A DNA stretch of 47,484 bases from an uncultured Alphaproteobacteria bacterium (GTDB lineage Bacteria > Pseudomonadota > Alphaproteobacteria > Caulobacterales > Parvularculaceae). Positions 43,081 through 47,484 of this stretch are shown here, piece by piece. A model generated the notes under the pieces. The model was not told the DNA's origin, ran no database searches, and saw nothing but the letters and a program-made list of their open reading frames with translations. How positions within the stretch are numbered: the stretch's first letter is position 1; each line of letters starts with the position of its first letter. Position numbers and translations under genes: made by a program. The stretch spans positions 1 to 47,484 of the forward strand of contig CADEDN010000024.1 in assembly GCA_902826095.1 (NCBI GenBank). Direction: 5' to 3'.

Positions 43081-43446
43081 ATGAAAGACGACACAGCGAT
43101 GGACATCAAGAACCTCGAGATGCAGGTCAACAAGCTCACGCGCGAAGGAAAGATGATTGAGTCGATCGACGCCTATTTCGCCGACGATTGCGTCTTTGAA
43201 GAGCCTGACGGGACGAAACGCAATTCCCGCAAGGCCGAGCGCGATCACCTCACCAAATTTTTCTCGACGCTGAAAAGCTTCGACGGCGCGACGCTTCACG
43301 CCCAGAGCGTCGGCGATAAAGTCTCGATGAGCGAGTGGACCTTCAAGATGACGAGCGGCGAGGGCAAGCCGATCGTCTGGAACGAAGTGCTGGTCCGCAA
43401 TTGGGACAACGGCAAAATCGTTTCAGAAAAATATTACGCCGCCTGA
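43081..43446 (+). CDS. NTF2-like/SnoaL-like small protein
   Basis: A 121-residue protein with an NTF2-like cone fold: an N-terminal helix (LEMQVNKLTREGKMIESIDAYFADDCVFEEPDG), central strands, and C-terminal strands (PIVWNEVLVRNWDNGKIVSEKYYAA). The family covers ketosteroid-isomerase-like enzymes, polyketide cyclases and many unknowns; no catalytic residue set identifies a reaction. No signal peptide. GAAAGGAAAA precedes ATG 43081. It is convergent with DUF488, 4 bases apart. Confidence 0.78.
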   Translation: MKDDTAMDIKNLEMQVNKLTREGKMIESIDAYFADDCVFEEPDGTKRNSRKAERDHLTKFFSTLKSFDGATLHAQSVGDKVSMSEWTFKMTSGEGKPIVWNEVLVRNWDNGKIVSEKYYAA

Positions 43447-43450
43447 CGCT

Positions 43451-43804
43451 TCAACGAATGGCGCGATCGAGAAACGCTTTGAGAACGGTCGCGCTGTTTT
43501 TCTCTTCGTCCTTCGCGGCGTAGACGAAAGTGACAATCTTGCCGGCGCTCTTGGACTTCAGCGCGGCGACCGCCTCGCCATTGGCCTCAAGTTCGGCGCG
43601 GTAGCGGCGCTGGAATTCGGGCCATTTGTCCGGATCATGCGCGTACCACTGCCGAAGCGCCGCGGAGGGCGCGACCGCCTTCATCCATTGGTCGATGACG
43701 GCCGCTTCCTTGGTCAGGCCGCGCGGCCAAAGCCGCTCGACAAGAATGCGAAGGCCGTCGGATTTCGCCGGCGGTTCATAGACGCGCTTCAATCGGATGG
43801 GCAT
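43451..43804 (-). CDS. DUF488 family protein
   Basis: A 117-residue cytoplasmic protein of the DUF488 (MarR-like/YeaO) family: IRLKRVYEPPAKSDGLRILVERLWPRGLTKE at the start, WMKAVAPSAALRQWYAHDPDKW in the middle, and VTFVYAAKDEEKN near the end. The biochemical role is unknown. ATG 43804 lacks an SD. It is transcribed away from the AraC gene, with 183 bases between their starts. Confidence 0.9.
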   Translation of the reverse strand: MPIRLKRVYEPPAKSDGLRILVERLWPRGLTKEAAVIDQWMKAVAPSAALRQWYAHDPDKWPEFQRRYRAELEANGEAVAALKSKSAGKIVTFVYAAKDEEKNSATVLKAFLDRAIR

Positions 43805-43987
43805 GGCGAAACAATAGGCCGTCCGGCCAGTAAGTGAAGATCGATTTCAGGGCGAGAAGACGCGCCCGCATCGGCTCCAATCGGCGCGCGCCTGACCGAA
43901 ACGCCGAAACTATTGATTGAACGTCCAAGGCCATTGGCGCTATTTTTCGAGTCAGCCAATTTGTCGCCGCCCGCGAAGGAGGGCGAA

Positions 43988-44935
43988 TTGGACGTTCTCA
44001 GCGACATTCTCGACGCCGTCCGGCTTAAAGGGACGCTCTATTTCCGCACGGAATTCACGCCGCCATGGGCGGTGAAGGTTCCCCAATTCTCGAACGTCGC
44101 GCGATTTCATTTGGTCGTGCGCGGCGCCTGCTTTGTCGAAGTTGAGGGCGAGGCGAGCCCGATTCGGCTGGATGTCGGCGACCTCGTGGTCATTCCCGGC
44201 GGGAGAGCGCATGTTCTCGCCGACGCGCTCGGTCGCGAGCCGGTCGTCGTCGACGAAGTAGTGAGCCGCTCAGGGTTCAAAGGCGTTGGCGCGCTCGTTT
44301 ACGGCGGCGAAAACCGGTCCGCGCCGACGCGGCTCGTCTGCGGTCATTTCGCTTTCGCGGAGCATGGCGGGCGGATGCTGCTGAGCGCGCTGCCGCGAAT
44401 CATCCATGTGCGGCGCAGCGGCGCCTTCGGCGACGCTCTGCTTGAGGAGGGAATGAAATTCATCGCCGCCGAGACGGCGGAAGGCGCTCTTGGCGGCGCG
44501 GCCATCGTGAACCGGCTCGCCGAGATTCTTTTCATCCAGACGATCCGTCATGTGGCGGCGACGCAAGGGTCTGGCGTTCTTGCCGGCGTTCGCGACGGAC
44601 ATGTCGGAAGGGCGATCGGGGCGATCCACCGCGAGCCGGAGCGGGAATGGACCGTTGACGACCTTGCGCGCGAAGCGGGACTTTCTCGGACGGTGTTCGC
44701 CGAGCGGATGCGCGATCTCGTCGGCGTCGCGCCGATGCAATATCTGACCGAGTGGCGCATGGAATGCGCATTGCGGCTGCTGTCGGAATCGGCGCTGCCG
44801 ATCGCCGAGATCGCCAAACGATCCGGCTACAATTCGGATGCGTCGTTCAATCGGGCGTTCAAACGGCATTTCGGCGTCGGGCCGGGCAAGTTCCACAAAT
44901 CCGCCGTCGAGCCCGACGACCGCGATTGCGAGTAA
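43988..44935 (+). CDS. AraC-family regulator with cupin sensor domain
   Basis: A 315-residue regulator: N-terminal cupin (cupin_6, about residues 15-180, with LDVGDLVVIPGGRAHVLAD as a cupin motif) and two HTH motifs in the C-terminus (WTVDDLAREAGLSRTVFAERMRDLVG near 225-250 and IAEIAKRSGYNSDASFNRAFKRHFG near 272-296). I chose the TTG at 43988 because AAGGAGG stands 5-12 bases before it; the frame is open back to a TTG at 43913 without an SD. It lies 139 bases from the ferritin-like gene, and a 25-base site in that gap is repeated before the hemoglobin gene, so this is the likely regulator of both. Confidence 0.9.
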   Translation: MDVLSDILDAVRLKGTLYFRTEFTPPWAVKVPQFSNVARFHLVVRGACFVEVEGEASPIRLDVGDLVVIPGGRAHVLADALGREPVVVDEVVSRSGFKGVGALVYGGENRSAPTRLVCGHFAFAEHGGRMLLSALPRIIHVRRSGAFGDALLEEGMKFIAAETAEGALGGAAIVNRLAEILFIQTIRHVAATQGSGVLAGVRDGHVGRAIGAIHREPEREWTVDDLAREAGLSRTVFAERMRDLVGVAPMQYLTEWRMECALRLLSESALPIAEIAKRSGYNSDASFNRAFKRHFGVGPGKFHKSAVEPDDRDCE

Positions 44936-44951
44936 TCCTGTCCTGATCGCC

Positions 44952-44976
44952 GGAATTGTTAGCCGCGCGTCCGGAA
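44952..44976. promoter_or_regulatory. Shared 25-base site upstream of the ferritin-like operon
   Basis: GGAATTGTT, CC and CGCGTCCG-GAA match the site at 42248-42272 (21 of 25). It lies 99-123 bases before the ferritin-like ATG and 16 bases after the araC stop. The near equal distance to the two downstream start codons supports a functional role. Confidence 0.65.
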
Positions 44977-45074
44977 GGCCGCCAGATTCGAGACAAATGA
45001 TCTGACAGCAAGCCATTGTCGTATCGTCGAGAGTCGCGATTCGCGATTTCAACCAGATCAAGGGAAATAAGAAG

Positions 45075-45677
45075 ATGACCTTTCACCAATCGCCCGCCGA
45101 CCGCGCGCTCAGCCGTCGCAAGGCGCTCGCCGCCGGCGGCGTTTTGTCCGTAGCAGGAATATCTGTTCTCGCCGGATCGGCGTCGGCGGGCCTGTTCGGG
45201 GGAAAGAACAAGAAAACAAAGGGCGACCCGGAAGCCGACGCGGCGCTCATCAATACGGCGATCTCGCTTGAGCATGAAGGGATCGCCGCCTACCAGATCG
45301 CGGCGGAAAGCGGCCTTCTTGAGCCGGCGGTTCTGGAGGTCGGGGTTCTCTTTCAAAGCCATCACAAGGCGCATCGCGACGAGCTCGCCCGGATCGTGAC
45401 GACGCTTGGCGGGACGCCCGTCGAAGCCGACTCGCAGGCCGCCTACGCCGAGCAAATTGAAGCCGGCAATCTCAAGAATCAGGCGGACATCCTGCAACTC
45501 GCGATCCGCCTCGAATTGGGCGCGGCGAACGCCTATCTCGGCGTGCTGCCCGGACTGATGGATCCGGATTATCACCACCTGTTCGCGCGGCTCGCCGCAG
45601 ACGAGGCGATGCATTGGGCCGCGCTAAAGGGCGCCGTCGGCGAGGCTTTGCCGCAAAACGCGCTCAGCTTTGGTTGA
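45075..45677 (+). CDS. Tat-exported ferritin-like domain protein
   Basis: A 200-residue protein with a twin-arginine signal (LSRRKALAAGGVLSVAGISVLAGSASA, about residues 13-39), followed by a four-helix ferritin-like domain. Metal-ligand-type residues recur: SLEHEGIAAYQ (helix 1), SHHKAHRDEL (helix 2), IRLELGAANAYL (helix 3) and ADEAMHWAAL (helix 4). Tat export implies the metal site is filled in the cytoplasm. GGGAAATAAG precedes ATG 45075. The cytochrome c gene follows after 5 bases in one operon. It could be an iron store, a diiron enzyme or a peroxide sink. Confidence 0.85.
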   Translation: MTFHQSPADRALSRRKALAAGGVLSVAGISVLAGSASAGLFGGKNKKTKGDPEADAALINTAISLEHEGIAAYQIAAESGLLEPAVLEVGVLFQSHHKAHRDELARIVTTLGGTPVEADSQAAYAEQIEAGNLKNQADILQLAIRLELGAANAYLGVLPGLMDPDYHHLFARLAADEAMHWAALKGAVGEALPQNALSFG

Positions 45678-45682
45678 TCCGG

Positions 45683-46087
45683 ATGCGGAAAATACTCGGC
45701 GGAACGCTTTGTTCGGCGGCGGCCCTGGCGGCGCTCGGGTCCGCCGCCCTCGCGCAATCGCCCGCGACGGGCGACGCCGCGGGGGGCGAAAAGCTCTACC
45801 AGACGAAATGCGGCGGATGCCATTCGCTCGACATGAACCGCGTCGGCCCCGCCCATCGCGGGGTCGTCGGCCGCAAGGCGGGCTCGGCGCCCAATTACGC
45901 CTATTCGCCGGCGCTGAAAGCGGCCGACATCGCCTGGGATGAGAAGACGCTCGATCTCTGGCTGCAAAATCCGATGGCGATGGTCAAAGGGACGCGGATG
46001 GGGTTCCGTCTCAGCGACGCGCAACAACGCGCAGAAATCATCGCCTATCTGACGGCGATGTCCGCGAAGGCGGCTGGCGGCTCCTGA
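45683..46087 (+). CDS. Class I cytochrome c
   Basis: A 134-residue periplasmic cytochrome c: signal peptide to about residue 25 (LCSAAALAALGSAALAQ), heme-binding CGGCH near 43-47, and a distal Met in GTRMGF near 106-109. KTLDLWLQNP and IIAYL are typical cytochrome c2/c552 segments. ATG 45683 lies 5 bases after the ferritin-like stop. It may carry electrons for the ferritin-like protein, the P460 lipoprotein or the respiratory chain; it also lies beside nuoH, but separated by 76 bases. Confidence 0.93.
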   Translation: MRKILGGTLCSAAALAALGSAALAQSPATGDAAGGEKLYQTKCGGCHSLDMNRVGPAHRGVVGRKAGSAPNYAYSPALKAADIAWDEKTLDLWLQNPMAMVKGTRMGFRLSDAQQRAEIIAYLTAMSAKAAGGS

Positions 46088-46163
46088 CCGCCGGCGATTT
46101 GGCCTTGCGGGCGATCTCCCACGCCTTCCCTCGCGCCCGCAACCGCATTAAGACGCGGGCCCC

Positions 46164-47237
46164 ATGGAACAGTTCTGGACCTTCTTGACTTCGCGGCCGA
46201 CCGATCAGGGTTGGCTCTGGTGGCTCGTGCCGACGACACTTCAGGCGCTCGCCCTCATTGTGGCGCTGCTCCTCGCGCAGGCGTTCCTGATGTATTTCGA
46301 CCGCAAGGTCTGGGCGGCGGTGCAGATGAGAAAGGGGCCGAACGTCGTCGGCCCGTTCGGATTGCTGCAGTCTTTCGCCGACCTTTTCAAATTCGTCTTC
46401 AAAGAAATCGTCATCCCGGCGGGGGCGAACAAGGCGCTCTTCCTGCTGGCGCCGATTATCACCTTCGTTCTGGCGCTGGTCGGATGGGCGGTCATTCCGG
46501 TCGGGCCGGGCATGGTCGGCGCCGACATCAATGTCGGCATTCTCTATCTCTTCGCGATTTCATCGCTGGGCGTTTACGGCATCATCATCGGCGGCTGGGC
46601 GTCGAACTCGAAATATCCGTTTTTGGGATCGCTTCGCTCGGCGGCGCAGATGGTCTCCTACGAAGTCTCGATCGGCTTCGTCATCATCACGGTGTTGCTG
46701 CTCGTCGGGTCGCTCAATCTTTCCGACATCGTCAACAGCCAGGCGCGGGCCGGGGGCGGCTTTTGGAACTGGAACTTCATCCCGCTCTTCCCGATGTTCG
46801 TCGTCTTCTTCATCTCGGCGCTCGCCGAGACGAACCGGCCGCCTTTCGACTTGCCGGAAGCCGAAAGCGAACTCGTCGCCGGCTATCAGGTCGAATATTC
46901 CTCGACCCTCTTCCTGATGTTCATGATCGGCGAACTCGCGAACATCGTCCTCATGTGCGCGATGCTGACCTTGCTCTTCTTCGGCGGCTGGCATTCGCCG
47001 ATCCCGTGGGCGCCGCTCGAAACAATTCCGGTTTTCTGGTTCATGCTGAAGACGTTCTTCTTCTTCTTCATGTTCGCGATGGTGAAGGCGATCGTGCCGC
47101 GCTATCGCTATGACCAGCTGATGCGGATCGGCTGGAAGATTTTCCTGCCGCTGTCGCTCGTCTGGGTGTTGCTTGTCGCCGGCGTCATGCTTGCCTTCCC
47201 TGACCTTGCCGCCTATTTCCAGAGCTGGAGGTTATAG
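46164..47237 (+). CDS. nuoH: NADH-quinone oxidoreductase subunit H
   Basis: A 357-residue complex I membrane subunit that forms the quinone-entry channel. Eight helices are apparent. Conserved segments include [23 protein letters not shown] (about 39-61), the loop [27 protein letters not shown] (about 217-243, the acidic quinone-site loop) and [13 protein letters not shown] near 312-324. ATG 46164 matches the family start. It is followed by nuoI after 2 bases. In many alphaproteobacteria nuoG comes directly before nuoH; here a cytochrome c gene does, so the nuo cluster is split at this point. Confidence 0.97.
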   Translation: MEQFWTFLTSRPTDQGWLWWLVPTTLQALALIVALLLAQAFLMYFDRKVWAAVQMRKGPNVVGPFGLLQSFADLFKFVFKEIVIPAGANKALFLLAPIITFVLALVGWAVIPVGPGMVGADINVGILYLFAISSLGVYGIIIGGWASNSKYPFLGSLRSAAQMVSYEVSIGFVIITVLLLVGSLNLSDIVNSQARAGGGFWNWNFIPLFPMFVVFFISALAETNRPPFDLPEAESELVAGYQVEYSSTLFLMFMIGELANIVLMCAMLTLLFFGGWHSPIPWAPLETIPVFWFMLKTFFFFFMFAMVKAIVPRYRYDQLMRIGWKIFLPLSLVWVLLVAGVMLAFPDLAAYFQSWRL

Positions 47238-47239
47238 AG

Positions 47240-47484
47240 ATGTCGCGCATCGTGCAGGCGTTGAACGGCCTCATGCTGAAGGACTTCGTCGGCGCGTTCT
47301 TCCTCGCGATGAAGTATTATTTCCGCCCGAAGGCGACGATCAATTACCCGTTCGAGAAGGGGCCGCTGTCGCCGCGGTTTCGCGGAGAGCATGCGCTGCG
47401 CCGCTATCCGAACGGCGAGGAACGCTGCATCGCCTGCAAGCTCTGCGAGGCGATCTGCCCGGCGCAGGCGATCACGATCGAGGC
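47240..47484 (+). CDS. nuoI: NADH-quinone oxidoreductase subunit I (partial)
   Basis: The first 81 codons of a ferredoxin-like complex I subunit; the gene runs off the window. [38 protein letters not shown] and the first cluster motif [12 protein letters not shown] are diagnostic. GGAGG stands before ATG 47240, overlapping the end of nuoH. Confidence 0.95.
   Translation, partial: MSRIVQALNGLMLKDFVGAFFLAMKYYFRPKATINYPFEKGPLSPRFRGEHALRRYPNGEERCIACKLCEAICPAQAITIE

Noticed and set aside
1-47484. CRISPR arrays, insertion sequences and rRNA genes
   Set aside because: No regularly spaced direct repeats, transposase genes with terminal repeats or rRNA sequence were seen.

Overview
The window is chromosomal DNA of a GC-rich alphaproteobacterium. 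The best evidence is the gene order pcm, tolC-type outer-membrane gene, popZ (DUF2497) and valS, which is characteristic of that class. PopZ itself, the cytochrome- and B12-rich gene content, and arms of a palindromic repeat common in alphaproteobacteria agree with this. I do not assign a genus. Three tRNA genes (Asn, Cys, Ser) lie on the minus strand.

Layout. 1-1660: a decayed large serine recombinase (in-frame amber stop, no usable start codon) whose frame runs into the 3' end of tRNA-Asn; this looks like the right edge of an old integrated element that continues off the left of the window. 1.87-7.9 kb (minus): a complete tripartite RND efflux operon (outer-membrane lipoprotein, fusion protein, pump). 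8.2-9.3 kb: a CsgG-like protein with an SH3 tail, and tRNA-Cys. 9.4-17.1 kb (plus): pcm, tolC, popZ, a strong terminator, valS (carrying an in-frame palindromic repeat insertion) and lepA. 17.1-25.3 kb: a cobalamin and acyl-CoA block made of PduO adenosyltransferase, a LysR regulator, an acyl-CoA dehydrogenase, the fused isobutyryl-CoA mutase IcmF, a translationally coupled Fe-S protein and a BtuF-like binding protein. 25.4-31.4 kb: tRNA-Ser, a soluble lytic transglycosylase, then dapA, smpB, an isoprenylcysteine-methyltransferase-like gene and a SAM methyltransferase overlapping in one operon. 31.5-35.1 kb (minus): a TetR-controlled ABC exporter operon with a readable promoter/operator and probably a leaderless message. 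35.2-41.5 kb: a membrane protein, a phosphodiester glycosidase, a TonB-dependent receptor with a Fur-like site, two tandem DUF2807 proteins, a Crp/Fnr regulator and a possible small RNA. 41.5-46.1 kb: cytochrome P460, an exported truncated hemoglobin, an NTF2-like protein, DUF488, an AraC/cupin regulator, a Tat-exported ferritin-like protein and a cytochrome c. 46.2 kb to the end: nuoH and the start of nuoI.

The most interesting system is the 41.5-46.1 kb block. A 25-base site (21 of 25 identical) lies about 100-120 bases upstream of both the exported hemoglobin gene and the ferritin-like/cytochrome c operon, and the second copy lies directly between the AraC/cupin gene and its neighbour. This suggests a small AraC-controlled periplasmic heme/iron regulon, perhaps for nitrogen-oxide or hydroxylamine stress. 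Other notable points are the repeat inserted in frame in valS, a second half copy of that repeat in a methyltransferase gene, and the Fe-S protein coupled to IcmF.
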